In this document: piece by piece, positions 1 through 6,764 of the stretch | Position numbering within the stretch: the first letter of the stretch is position 1 | How the letters are laid out: every line of letters begins with the position of its first letter | Origin: Pseudomonadota bacterium | GTDB taxonomy: Bacteria; Pseudomonadota; Gammaproteobacteria; Burkholderiales; Ferrovaceae | Length of the DNA stretch: 7,263 nt | Assembly: GCA_021811005.1 (NCBI GenBank) | Contig: JAJZPY010000099.1 | Span: 1-7,263 of the forward strand | Direction: 5' to 3' | Program-made: the position numbers and the translations under genes | The notes under the pieces: model-generated | Databases searched by the model: none | What the model saw: only the letters and a program-made list of their open reading frames with translations | Told to the model about the DNA's origin: nothing

Positions 1-60
1 ACGAGACTGCGCCGATGATAGTGTGGATTGCCCATGCGAAAGTAGGTCACCGCCAGACTC
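1..60 (+). rRNA. rrf: 5S ribosomal RNA, 3' half (5' part lies outside the window)
   Basis: This is the 3' half of 5S rRNA, a structural RNA of the large ribosomal subunit. Seen directly: the stretch lines up, from memory, with E. coli 5S from about base 59 to the 3' end, sharing GCGCCGATG, TAGTGTGG, CCCATGCGA and AGTAGG, and ending in GCCAGAC where E. coli has GCCAGGC. It is two bases shorter than E. coli in the helix IV loop region. The 3' end is estimated at base 60 from that alignment and could be off by a few bases. Because 5S is normally last in an rRNA operon, 16S and 23S genes are expected to the left of the window. A hairpin terminator follows about 25 bases later. Confidence 0.93.
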
Positions 61-85
61 CCTACACCTTGCCCTCACCGGCAAC

Positions 86-123
86 AAAAAAGCCCCTCAG
101 CCATCAAGCTCAGGGGCTTTTTT
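86..123. terminator. Bidirectional rho-independent terminator between the rRNA operon and ldcA
   Basis: AAAAAAGCCCCT at 86-97 is the exact reverse complement of AGGGGCTTTTTT at 112-123. Inside, after one C/C mismatch, AGC (99-101) can pair with GCT (108-110), leaving a 6-base loop. Read on the + strand the GC stem is followed by six T's and terminates 5S transcription. Read on the minus strand the six A's at 86-91 become a T-run, so the same hairpin can terminate the maeB-ldcA transcript, whose last stop codon is 21 bases away. Confidence 0.9.
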
Positions 124-143
124 ATTTTGCCCGTCCGACGCGA

Positions 144-1124
144 TCAGCTCGCGGCGTTGTAGCCGCTCAGTTCAATCTGGTAGTGACGTTCGTCCTGCAG
201 CGTGATGTGCGCATGGCCTCCCACGGGCAGCGTGAGCTTGTCGCGTACGTGTCCGAAGGGAAGGTTTTGCAGGATGGGGGCATTCACCCATCCCTTGAGG
301 AAATCCACCACGCTTTTGAAGGTGTAAGGTGCGGCGGAAGCAGCCGTGGGTTCGCACCGGTTGAATTGTCCCAGCAGGATGGCACGCTGCTTTTTCAGGA
401 TGCCCGCATGGGCCAGTTGCAGGAGCATGCGCTCGATTTTATAGGGTTCCTCGTTGACCTCTTCCAGGAAGAGAATGCCGTCTTCAAGGTCCGGCAGGTA
501 GGGCGTGCCGGCCAGGTGGGCGACCAGTGACAGGTTGCCGCCCCACAAGGTGCCTTCGATGCCTGCGCCAATCTGGGCGCGCAACAGGTGCCCGGCCTCG
601 CCATCGGATGCCGTGAATGGCATTTTGATGGCCGGCGACCGGTGTCGTTCGGCCTGCAGCATGCCTTCGAAATGGGCTTCGTGCAGGGGGCTTCGGTTGT
701 GATGTCCGAAATCGGGACAGGCCATGGGCCCGGCAAAAGTCACCATGCCTTGCTGTGCCAGCAGGGCCAGGTGCAGCGCGGTGACATCGCTGAAGCCCAC
801 GATGATTTTCCGGGAAGCAGCCACGGCCCGGAAATCGATGGCAGGCAACAGCCGCGTGATGCCATAGCCGCCGCGCGCGGCCATGATCACGTCGATATCC
901 GGATCGCGCACCATGGCGTGAAAATCGTTCAGCCGTTCGTAATCCGTGCCCGCAAAATACTCCCAGCGATTCCGTACATGAGGGGCTTCCACAATGTGGT
1001 AGCCCCGTTCGCTCAGGTAAAGCGAGGCGATTTCCAGGGAACCCGGTTCCGTGATGAAGCCGGACGGGGCACAGATTCCGATGGTGGCGCCGGGTTTGAG
1101 GCGGCGCGGCAGGGGAGCAGTCAT
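144..1124 (-). CDS. ldcA: LD-carboxypeptidase (muramoyltetrapeptide carboxypeptidase), peptidase family S66
   Basis: This 326-residue protein is a serine peptidase of family S66. Family members remove the terminal D-alanine from the murein tetrapeptide in the cytoplasm, so that tripeptide can be reused in peptidoglycan recycling. In the sequence: ARGGYG at 83-88; the nucleophile motif GFSD with Ser112; GGNLSLVAHLAGTPY at 195-209; the acidic LFLEEVNEEPYKIER segment around 218-232, which holds the catalytic Glu; and LPFGH with His292 as the third member of the Ser-Glu-His triad. There is no signal peptide or membrane segment, which fits a cytosolic enzyme. Length is normal for the family. The ATG lies 4 bases after the maeB stop codon, and GGTGA overlapping that stop (1129-1133, minus strand) is the likely ribosome binding site, so translation may be coupled to maeB. 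The family also includes microcin C self-immunity proteins (MccF type), but the position next to housekeeping genes favours murein recycling. The exact substrate is inferred. Confidence 0.88.
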   Translation of the reverse strand: MTAPLPRRLKPGATIGICAPSGFITEPGSLEIASLYLSERGYHIVEAPHVRNRWEYFAGTDYERLNDFHAMVRDPDIDVIMAARGGYGITRLLPAIDFRAVAASRKIIVGFSDVTALHLALLAQQGMVTFAGPMACPDFGHHNRSPLHEAHFEGMLQAERHRSPAIKMPFTASDGEAGHLLRAQIGAGIEGTLWGGNLSLVAHLAGTPYLPDLEDGILFLEEVNEEPYKIERMLLQLAHAGILKKQRAILLGQFNRCEPTAASAAPYTFKSVVDFLKGWVNAPILQNLPFGHVRDKLTLPVGGHAHITLQDERHYQIELSGYNAAS

Positions 1125-1128
1125 GAGG

Positions 1129-3396
1129 TCACCGGTGCTGGGCGTCCACCACGGTGAGCGCCGTCATGTTGATGATGCGGCGCACGGTGGCGGTGGGGGT
1201 CAGGATATGGGCGGGGGCGTTGATTCCGAGCAGGATGGGGCCCACGGTCACGTTGTCGCCAATCACCCGCACCAGGTTGTAGGCGATGTTGGCGGCATCG
1301 AGGTTGGGCATCACCAGCAGGTTGGCACGTCCTTTCAGGCGCGAGCCCGGCATGACGCGTTGCCGGATTTCTTCGGACATGGCGGCATCTGCATGCATTT
1401 CGCCGTCGATTTCCAGCTGCGGCTGGCGTTCTCGGATGAGCTCCAGCGCATGCCGCACCTTGAGCGGCGATGCCAGGTTCGAGCTTCCGAAGGATGAGAA
1501 GGACAGCAGGGCCACGCGCGGCACGATGCCGAAGCGACGCACTTCTTCGGCCGCCATGCAGACGATTTCAGCCATCTGTTCGGCCGTGGGGTCAGGGTTC
1601 ACGTAGGTGTCGCACAGGAAGAACGTGCCTTTGGGGTTGAGCAGCATGTTCATGGCGGCGGGCGTGGAGGCGCCGGGCTTGAGCCCGAGCAGGTTCTTCA
1701 CGTAGTGCAGGTGGGCCGTGTAGCGCCCGATGCAGCCGCAGATCATGCCGTCAGCTTCGCCGCGTTTCACCATCAGGGCCGACGTGAGAGTGGGTTCCCG
1801 ATACACTTCGTGCTTGGCGAGTTCCGGCGTGACACCCTGGCGCTCCATGGTCTGGTGATAGAGCTGCCAGTATTCGCGGTAGCGCGGATCCGAGTTGACG
1901 TTGACCATCTCAAAGTCGGCTCCGGCCCGGATGCGCAGGCCCAGCCGGCGAATGCGCATGTCCACCACTTCCGGGCGGCCCACCAGGATCGGCCGGGCCA
2001 CTTTTTCGTCGCACAGGGTTTGCACGGCCTGCAACACCCGTTCATCTTCCCCTTCGGCAAAGACGATTCGGCGCGGCGAAGATTTGGCGCGCGCGAACAC
2101 GGGGCGCATGACCAGTCCGGAGTGGTACACGAACTGGTTCAGGCGGTCGCGATAAGCGTCCAGGTCGTCGATCGGGTGCGTCGCCACGCCACTTTCCATG
2201 GCGGCCTGGGCAACGGCCGAGGCAATCTTGACGATGAGGCGGGGGTCGAACGGTTTCGGGATCAGGTAGTCGGAACCGAAAGCCGGGGGCTGGTTGCCGT
2301 AGGCCTGGGTCACGATGTCCGATTGTTCGGCGCGCGCGAGTTCTGCAATGGCGTTCACGGCCGCGATTTTCATGGGCTCGTTGATGGTGGTGGCGCCCAC
2401 GTCCAGCGCACCGCGGAAAATGAAGGGGAAGCACAGGACGTTGTTCACCTGGTTGGGGTAATCCGAACGTCCGGTGGCGATGACGGCGTCATCCCGCACT
2501 TCGCGCACTTCCTCAGGGTAGATTTCCGGCACGGGGTTGGCCAGGGCCAGGATCAGGGGACGCTGTGCCATGTCGCGGACCATGTCTTTCTTCAGCACTC
2601 CGCCGGCGGAAAGCCCCAGGAACACGTCGGCGCCGCCCATCACGTCGGCCAGGGTCCGGGCCGGGGTGTCCTGGCAATAGCGGGCCTTGTGGGGATCCAT
2701 CAGTTCCTTGCGGCCGGTGTATACGACGCCGGCCAGGTCGGTCACGGTGACGTGTTCGCGCGGCAGCCCGAGCGCCACCAGCATGTCCAGGCAAGCCAGC
2801 GCCGCGGCGCCGGCACCCGAAGCGACCAGGCGCACCTCGCGGATGTCCTTGCCCACCACGGCCAGTCCGTTCAGGATGGCGGCCGCCACGATGATGGCCG
2901 TGCCGTGCTGGTCGTCATGAAACACGGGAATTTTCAGGCGTTCGCGCAGGCGGCGCTCCAGCTCGAAGCATTCCGGCGCCTTGATGTCTTCCAGGTTGAT
3001 GCCGCCGAAAGTGGGTTCGAGGGCGGCGATGGCGTCCACCAGGCGGTCCACGTTGGTTTCGTTCAGTTCCAGGTCGAAGCAGTCAATGCCGGCAAATTTC
3101 TTGAACAGCACGGCCTTGCCTTCCATCACCGGCTTTGCGGCCAGCGGCCCGATGGCGCCGAGGCCCAGCACCGCGGTGCCGTTGGTGACCACCCCCACCA
3201 GGTTGGCGCGGCTGGTCAGAAAACGGGCTTCGGCAGGGTCGGCCTCGATGGCTTCGCAGGCGGCAGCCACGCCGGGGGTGTAGGCCAGGGCCAGGTCAGC
3301 CTGGGTGGTGAGCGGTTTGGTGGGCGTTACTTCGATCTTCCCGGGGGTGGGCAGGCGGTGGTACTCGAGCGCGTTCTTGCGCAGATCGTCCAGCAT
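1129..3396 (-). CDS. maeB: NADP-dependent malic enzyme with C-terminal phosphotransacetylase-like domain
   Basis: Malic enzyme catalyses oxidative decarboxylation of malate to pyruvate and CO2 with reduction of NADP, linking the TCA cycle to pyruvate and supplying NADPH in the cytosol. The 755-residue length matches the large MaeB class. Domains in order: N-terminal malic enzyme domain, about 15-160, with YTPGV (Tyr39), the Lys94 region GKAVLFKKFAGID, and metal-binding acids in NLEDIKAPE (Glu136, Asp137) and FHDDQHGT (Asp161, Asp162); NAD(P)-binding domain, about 165-400, with the glycine-rich GAGAAA at 194-199 and NPVPEI at 287-292; and a phosphotransacetylase-like domain from about 442 (IVFAEGEDERVLQA) to the end. 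In characterised relatives the last domain is regulatory, binding acetyl-CoA, rather than a working transacetylase; whether that holds here is inferred. The cofactor preference is assigned from the fusion class, not from a diagnostic residue. The start is supported by GAGG at 3402-3405 (minus strand), 5 bases before ATG. It is the first gene of a probable two-gene operon with ldcA. Confidence 0.95.
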   Translation of the reverse strand: MLDDLRKNALEYHRLPTPGKIEVTPTKPLTTQADLALAYTPGVAAACEAIEADPAEARFLTSRANLVGVVTNGTAVLGLGAIGPLAAKPVMEGKAVLFKKFAGIDCFDLELNETNVDRLVDAIAALEPTFGGINLEDIKAPECFELERRLRERLKIPVFHDDQHGTAIIVAAAILNGLAVVGKDIREVRLVASGAGAAALACLDMLVALGLPREHVTVTDLAGVVYTGRKELMDPHKARYCQDTPARTLADVMGGADVFLGLSAGGVLKKDMVRDMAQRPLILALANPVPEIYPEEVREVRDDAVIATGRSDYPNQVNNVLCFPFIFRGALDVGATTINEPMKIAAVNAIAELARAEQSDIVTQAYGNQPPAFGSDYLIPKPFDPRLIVKIASAVAQAAMESGVATHPIDDLDAYRDRLNQFVYHSGLVMRPVFARAKSSPRRIVFAEGEDERVLQAVQTLCDEKVARPILVGRPEVVDMRIRRLGLRIRAGADFEMVNVNSDPRYREYWQLYHQTMERQGVTPELAKHEVYREPTLTSALMVKRGEADGMICGCIGRYTAHLHYVKNLLGLKPGASTPAAMNMLLNPKGTFFLCDTYVNPDPTAEQMAEIVCMAAEEVRRFGIVPRVALLSFSSFGSSNLASPLKVRHALELIRERQPQLEIDGEMHADAAMSEEIRQRVMPGSRLKGRANLLVMPNLDAANIAYNLVRVIGDNVTVGPILLGINAPAHILTPTATVRRIINMTALTVVDAQHR

Positions 3397-3460
3397 GGGA
3401 GCCTCGCTATCGACGGGTTGCCGCCGACGGATTCTTGACTTGGGCCAGCATCAAAATGCT

Positions 3461-3490
3461 TTGAGTGCTATGTTAAACTCTGGCGCTCAA
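3461..3490. promoter_or_regulatory. Imperfect inverted repeat over the aroC promoter; possible operator
   Basis: TTGAGTGC at 3461-3468 and GCGCTCAA at 3483-3490 are inverted copies that match at 7 of 8 positions, separated by 14 bases. The centre-to-centre distance of the arms is 22 bases, about two helical turns. The spacer contains the candidate -10 element of aroC. Such a layout suits a dimeric repressor, but no regulator is identifiable and the repeat could be chance. It lies in the 110-base region between the divergent maeB and aroC starts, so it could affect both. Confidence 0.35.
3471..3479 (+). promoter_or_regulatory. Candidate extended -10 promoter element for aroC
   Basis: TGTTAAACT reads as an extended -10 (TG, one base, then TAAACT, four of six matches to TATAAT). 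No good -35 hexamer sits 16-18 bases upstream; a TTGACT at 3435-3440 is too far away. Transcription would start near 3486, giving a leader of about 20 bases that ends in GGCGAGG (3494-3500), 6 bases before the aroC ATG. The same GCTATGT-containing arrangement recurs before leuC at the same distance from the start codon. Confidence 0.45.
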
Positions 3491-3506
3491 TTAGGCGAGG
3501 TCCCGC

Positions 3507-4607
3507 ATGTCCGGCAATACCCTGGGTCGGTTGTTCTGCGTCACTTCTTTTGGCGAAAGCCATGGACCGGCGCTGGGTTGCGTGGTGGACGGCTGCCCCC
3601 CCGGACTGCCGCTTTCGGAAGAGGACATCCAGCAGGAACTGGATCGCCGCAAGCCGGGTACGTCCCGCCATGTCACCCAGCGGCGCGAACCGGACCGGGT
3701 GGAAATCCTCTCCGGCGTGTTCGAAGGAAAAACCACGGGCACTCCCATCGGACTGCTGATCCGCAATGAAGACCAGCGCAGCCGCGATTACGACAAGATT
3801 GCCCAGGCCTTCCGTCCGGGCCATGCCGATTACACCTACCTACAGAAATACGGCCTGCGCGACCACCGCGGCGGCGGGCGCTCGTCCGCACGCGAAACGG
3901 CGGTACGGGTGGCGGCCGGCGCCATCGCCAAAAAATGGCTGCGGCAGCGCTATGGCGTGGAAGTGCGGGGCTACCTGGCCCAACTCGGGTCCCATGTCCT
4001 CACGTTCCGCGACTGGGCGGGGGTGAACGACAACCCGTTTTTCTCGCCCGACCCCGCCATCGTGCCCGAACTGGAGGCCTACATGGACGCCTTGCGAAAA
4101 TCCGGCGATTCCATCGGCGCCCGCATCAACGTGGTGGCCAGCGGCGTGCCCGTGGGCTGGGGTGAACCCGTGTACGACCGTCTGGATGCCGAAATCGCCT
4201 ATGCCATGATGAGCATCAACGCGGTCAAGGGCGTTGAAATCGGCGCGGGTTTTCAAAGCGTGACCCAGAAAGGCACGGAACATGGCGATGAAATGACCCC
4301 CCGGGGATTTCTCACCAACCGGGCGGGCGGCATCCTGGGCGGCATTTCCACCGGCCAGGACATCCTGGTCAGCATGGCCATCAAGCCCACCTCGAGCATC
4401 CGCCTGCCGCGCCAGTCCGTGGACATCCATGGCCAGTCCGCCACGGTGGAAACCACGGGGCGCCATGACCCCTGCGTGGGCATCCGCGCCACCCCCATTG
4501 CCGAAGCCATGCTGGCGCTGGTCCTCATCGACCATGCCCTGCGCCACCGGGCGCAAAATGCCGACGTGGTGCCCCCCTTCAAGAGCATTCCCGGCAGCGC
4601 ATCCTAA
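3507..4607 (+). CDS. aroC: Chorismate synthase
   Basis: This enzyme carries out the last step of the shikimate pathway, converting 5-enolpyruvylshikimate 3-phosphate to chorismate by loss of phosphate; it needs reduced FMN, which is not consumed. Chorismate feeds aromatic amino acid, folate and quinone synthesis. The 366-residue length is typical. In the sequence: SFGESHGPALGCVVDGCPPG from 14, with conserved His19; the substrate-binding arginines of DRRKPGTSR at 46-54; FRPGHADYTY with His106; RDHRGGGRSSARET at 118-131, the FMN/substrate loop; GGILGGISTGQ at 274-284; and GRHDPC near 318-323. All known key positions appear intact. The start is supported by GAGG at 3497-3500, 6 bases upstream, and by the usual MSGNTLG-type beginning that leads straight into the first motif. 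It is transcribed away from maeB. It lies 90 bases before leuC, which has its own promoter candidate, so aroC may be a single-gene unit or may read through into leuCDB. Confidence 0.97.
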   Translation: MSGNTLGRLFCVTSFGESHGPALGCVVDGCPPGLPLSEEDIQQELDRRKPGTSRHVTQRREPDRVEILSGVFEGKTTGTPIGLLIRNEDQRSRDYDKIAQAFRPGHADYTYLQKYGLRDHRGGGRSSARETAVRVAAGAIAKKWLRQRYGVEVRGYLAQLGSHVLTFRDWAGVNDNPFFSPDPAIVPELEAYMDALRKSGDSIGARINVVASGVPVGWGEPVYDRLDAEIAYAMMSINAVKGVEIGAGFQSVTQKGTEHGDEMTPRGFLTNRAGGILGGISTGQDILVSMAIKPTSSIRLPRQSVDIHGQSATVETTGRHDPCVGIRATPIAEAMLALVLIDHALRHRAQNADVVPPFKSIPGSAS

Positions 4608-4608
4608 G

Positions 4609-4623
4609 GCGCCCTGCGGGCGC
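4609..4623 (+). other. Short GC hairpin just after aroC
   Basis: GCGCCC at 4609-4614 and GGGCGC at 4618-4623 form a perfect six-base stem with a TGC loop, starting two bases after the aroC stop codon. No T-run follows, so it is not a standard rho-independent terminator. It could slow polymerase or protect the aroC mRNA 3' end, or be an accident of high GC content. Confidence 0.3.
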
Positions 4624-4661
4624 GCGGTCCCGGCGTGGCCCTGTTCGAGCGGCGGGCGCTA

Positions 4662-4670
4662 TGTCATAAT
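4662..4670 (+). promoter_or_regulatory. Candidate extended -10 promoter element for leuCDB
   Basis: TGTCATAAT reads as an extended -10: TG, one base, then CATAAT, five of six matches to TATAAT. It sits in a small AT-rich island within GC-rich DNA. No convincing -35 hexamer is present. A start near 4677 would give a leader of about 21 bases with GAGG at 4684-4687, 10 bases before the leuC ATG. That leader is too short for a leucine-rich leader peptide and attenuator of the enterobacterial type. Confidence 0.55.
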
Positions 4671-4697
4671 TTACGGTCAATTTGAGGCCGTATCGTC

Positions 4698-6104
4698 ATG
4701 AATCCCTTATCGCTCTATGAGAAACTCTGGCAGGCTCACGTGGTCCGGGAAGAACCGGACGGCACCGCCCTGATCTACATCGACCGCCACCTGGTGCACG
4801 AAGTCACCAGTCCCCAGGCTTTCGAAGGCCTGCGCATGGCCGGACGGGCACTCTGGCGCCGCGATTCCATCCTGGCGACGGCCGACCACAACACCCCCAC
4901 CACCGATCAGAAGGTGATTGCCGACCCCGTATCGCGCCTGCAGGTGAGCACGCTCGACCAGAACTGCCGCGATTACCACATCACCGAGTTTCCCATGGGG
5001 GACCATCGCCAGGGGATCGTGCATGTCATCGGCCCCGAGCAGGGCGCCACGTTGCCCGGCATGACCGTGGTGTGCGGCGATTCCCACACCAGCACGCACG
5101 GGGCCTTTGCCGCTCTGGCCATGGGCATCGGCACCTCTGAAGTGGAACACGTGCTGGCCACGCAGACATTGCTGGCCCGCAAGTCCAAGACCATGCAGGT
5201 TCAGGTGGAGGGCAGCCTTCCGCGCGGCGTGACCGCCAAGGACGTGGCGCTTGCCATCATCGGACACATCGGCACGGCCGGGGGCACGGGGCATGCCATC
5301 GAGTTTTCCGGCAGTGCCATTCGCAGCCTTTCCATGGAAGGGCGGATGACCTTGTGCAACATGGCCATCGAAGCGGGCGCCCGCGCCGGCATGGTGGCGG
5401 TGGATGAAACCACCATCGCTTACCTGAAAGGCCGTCCTTTCGCGCCGGGTGCTGCCCAGTGGGACGCTGCAGTGGCCTACTGGCGCACGCTGCACAGTGA
5501 CGAAGGGGCGCGTTTCGACCGCGTGGTGACGCTGGACGCTTCCCGCATCGAACCGCTCGTGACCTGGGGTACTTCACCTGAAATGGTCACCACCGTTGGC
5601 GGGCGCGTGCCCGATCCTGCGGCCGAATCCGACGCCACCCGGCGCGAAGGCATGGAACGCGCGCTGCGCTACATGGCGCTGCAGCCGGGCACGGCCATCA
5701 CCGACATCGCCATCGACAAGGTGTTCATCGGTTCCTGCACCAACTCCCGCATCGAGGATCTGCGCGCCGCGGCAGCCGTGGTGAAGGGGCGCAAGGTGGC
5801 CGCCAACGTGAAGCTGGCGCTGGTGGTGCCCGGCTCGGGCTTGGTGAAGTCTGCCGCCGAGGCCGAAGGCCTTGACAGGATTTTCATCGAAGCCGGCTTC
5901 GAGTGGCGCAACCCCGGCTGCTCCATGTGCCTGGGCATGAACGACGACCGTCTCTCGCCCGGTGAACGTTGCGCTTCCACCTCCAACCGCAACTTCGAAG
6001 GGCGCCAGGGCGCCGGCAGCCGCACCCATCTGGTGAGTCCGCAAATGGCTGCAGCCGCCGCCGTTTCCGGCCATTTCGCCGACGTGCGCTCTTTTCTCAA
6101 TTGA
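4698..6104 (+). CDS. leuC: 3-isopropylmalate dehydratase, large subunit
   Basis: This is the large, iron-sulfur subunit of isopropylmalate isomerase, which together with LeuD converts 2-isopropylmalate to 3-isopropylmalate in leucine synthesis, in the cytosol. At 468 residues it is full length for the bacterial LeuC of the enterobacterial type. In the sequence: YIDRHLVHEVTSPQAF at 27-42; DHNTPT at 63-68; VCGDSHTSTHGAF at 125-137; GTSEVEHVLATQ at 145-156; and the three cluster-binding cysteines, Cys347 in FIGSCTNSR and Cys408 and Cys411 in NPGCSMCLGMN. SNRNFEGRQG at 429-438 completes the aconitase-family signatures. The start follows GAGG at 4684-4687 and gives the usual beginning, a few residues before LYEKL. 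It is the first gene of a leuC-leuD-leuB cluster, with 12 bases before leuD. No entericidin-like small gene lies between leuC and leuD, an insertion that I recall from some betaproteobacterial clusters. Confidence 0.97.
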   Translation: MNPLSLYEKLWQAHVVREEPDGTALIYIDRHLVHEVTSPQAFEGLRMAGRALWRRDSILATADHNTPTTDQKVIADPVSRLQVSTLDQNCRDYHITEFPMGDHRQGIVHVIGPEQGATLPGMTVVCGDSHTSTHGAFAALAMGIGTSEVEHVLATQTLLARKSKTMQVQVEGSLPRGVTAKDVALAIIGHIGTAGGTGHAIEFSGSAIRSLSMEGRMTLCNMAIEAGARAGMVAVDETTIAYLKGRPFAPGAAQWDAAVAYWRTLHSDEGARFDRVVTLDASRIEPLVTWGTSPEMVTTVGGRVPDPAAESDATRREGMERALRYMALQPGTAITDIAIDKVFIGSCTNSRIEDLRAAAAVVKGRKVAANVKLALVVPGSGLVKSAAEAEGLDRIFIEAGFEWRNPGCSMCLGMNDDRLSPGERCASTSNRNFEGRQGAGSRTHLVSPQMAAAAAVSGHFADVRSFLN

Positions 6105-6116
6105 CGGGGGGCTGAC

Positions 6117-6764
6117 ATGAAAGCATTCACAACCCTGGACGGCCTCGTGGTTCCGATCGACCGCTCCAACGTGGACACCGACGCCATCATTCCCAAGCAG
6201 TTCCTGAAATCCATCCGGCGCACCGGGTTCGGACCGAACCTGTTCGATGCCTGGCGTTACCTGGACGAAGGCCAGCCGGAACAGGACAACTCGAAACGCC
6301 CCCTGAATCCGGATTTCGTGCTCAACCAGCCGCGCTACCGGGGTGCCCAGGTCCTTCTGGCACGGGAAAATTTCGGCTGCGGCTCCAGCCGCGAGCACGC
6401 TCCCTGGGCGCTCGACGACTACGGCATCCGCGCGCTCGTCGCCCCCAGCTTTGCCGACATTTTCTACAACAACTGCTTCAAGAACGGCGTGCTGCCCATC
6501 GTGCTGCCGGCCGACGTGGTGGATGGCCTGTTCCGCGACGTCGCGGCCAGCCCGGGCTACCGCTTGCGCATCGACCTGGCGGCGCAGACCGTCATCACCC
6601 CTTCCGGTGCCTCGCACGGGTTTTCCGTGGACGAGTTCCGCAAGTATTGCCTGCTCAACGGCCTGGACGAAATCGGCCTGACCTTGCGCCACGCGGATGA
6701 AATCCGCGCTTACGAAGCGCGGCGCGCCCAGCGTGAACCCTGGATTTTTGGAGGAGCTGCATGA
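6117..6764 (+). CDS. leuD: 3-isopropylmalate dehydratase, small subunit
   Basis: This is the swivel-domain subunit that closes the active site of the LeuCD isomerase. The 215 residues match the usual length for proteobacterial LeuD. In the sequence: SNVDTDAIIPKQFLKSI at 17-33; the long GFGPNLFDAWRY insert at 37-48; and RENFGCGSSREHAPWAL at 83-99, the substrate-recognition loop of the family. SFADIFYNNCFKNGVLPIVL at 111-130 is also typical. A run of six G's at 6106-6111, 5 bases before the ATG, serves as the ribosome binding site. The gene starts 12 bases after leuC, and its stop codon overlaps the leuB start, so all three are expected on one mRNA and the two subunits are made together. Confidence 0.96.
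   Translation: MKAFTTLDGLVVPIDRSNVDTDAIIPKQFLKSIRRTGFGPNLFDAWRYLDEGQPEQDNSKRPLNPDFVLNQPRYRGAQVLLARENFGCGSSREHAPWALDDYGIRALVAPSFADIFYNNCFKNGVLPIVLPADVVDGLFRDVAASPGYRLRIDLAAQTVITPSGASHGFSVDEFRKYCLLNGLDEIGLTLRHADEIRAYEARRAQREPWIFGGAA
6750..6756 (+). promoter_or_regulatory. Ribosome binding site for leuB inside the end of leuD
   Basis: GGAGGAG lies 4 bases before the leuB ATG, within the last codons of leuD. It settles the choice of leuB start and supports translational coupling through the ATGA overlap at 6761-6764. Confidence 0.85.

Noticed and set aside
15..530. A 171-codon + strand frame starting inside the 5S rRNA
   Set aside because: It starts within rRNA, crosses the terminator hairpin, and then runs antisense to ldcA. 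None of these fits a real coding sequence.
1705..3438. A 577-codon open frame on the + strand, antisense to maeB
   Set aside because: It lies almost wholly opposite maeB, is rich in His, Gly, Gln and Val in the way typical of GC-rich antisense frames, and shows no recognisable domain, whereas the minus-strand frame encodes complete malic enzyme motifs.
3435..3440. TTGACT as a -35 box for aroC
   Set aside because: No -10-like hexamer occurs 16-18 bases downstream. The best -10 candidate is over 30 bases away.
3447..3460. AGCAT-CAAA-ATGCT small hairpin in the maeB-aroC gap
   Set aside because: Five AT-rich pairs with a four-base loop are too weak to act as a terminator, and there is no T-run. 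It is not placed to regulate either start in an obvious way.
3840..4556. A 238-codon minus-strand frame opposite aroC
   Set aside because: It is a shadow of aroC, with His/Gly/Asp-rich composition and no domain, while aroC has all its catalytic motifs in the sense frame.
4429..4701. A 90-codon frame overlapping the end of aroC and reaching the leuC start codon; considered as a leu leader peptide
   Set aside because: Its first half is an out-of-frame aroC shadow, it has no ribosome binding site, and it shows no run of leucine codons. Its ATGA overlap with leuC is likely chance.
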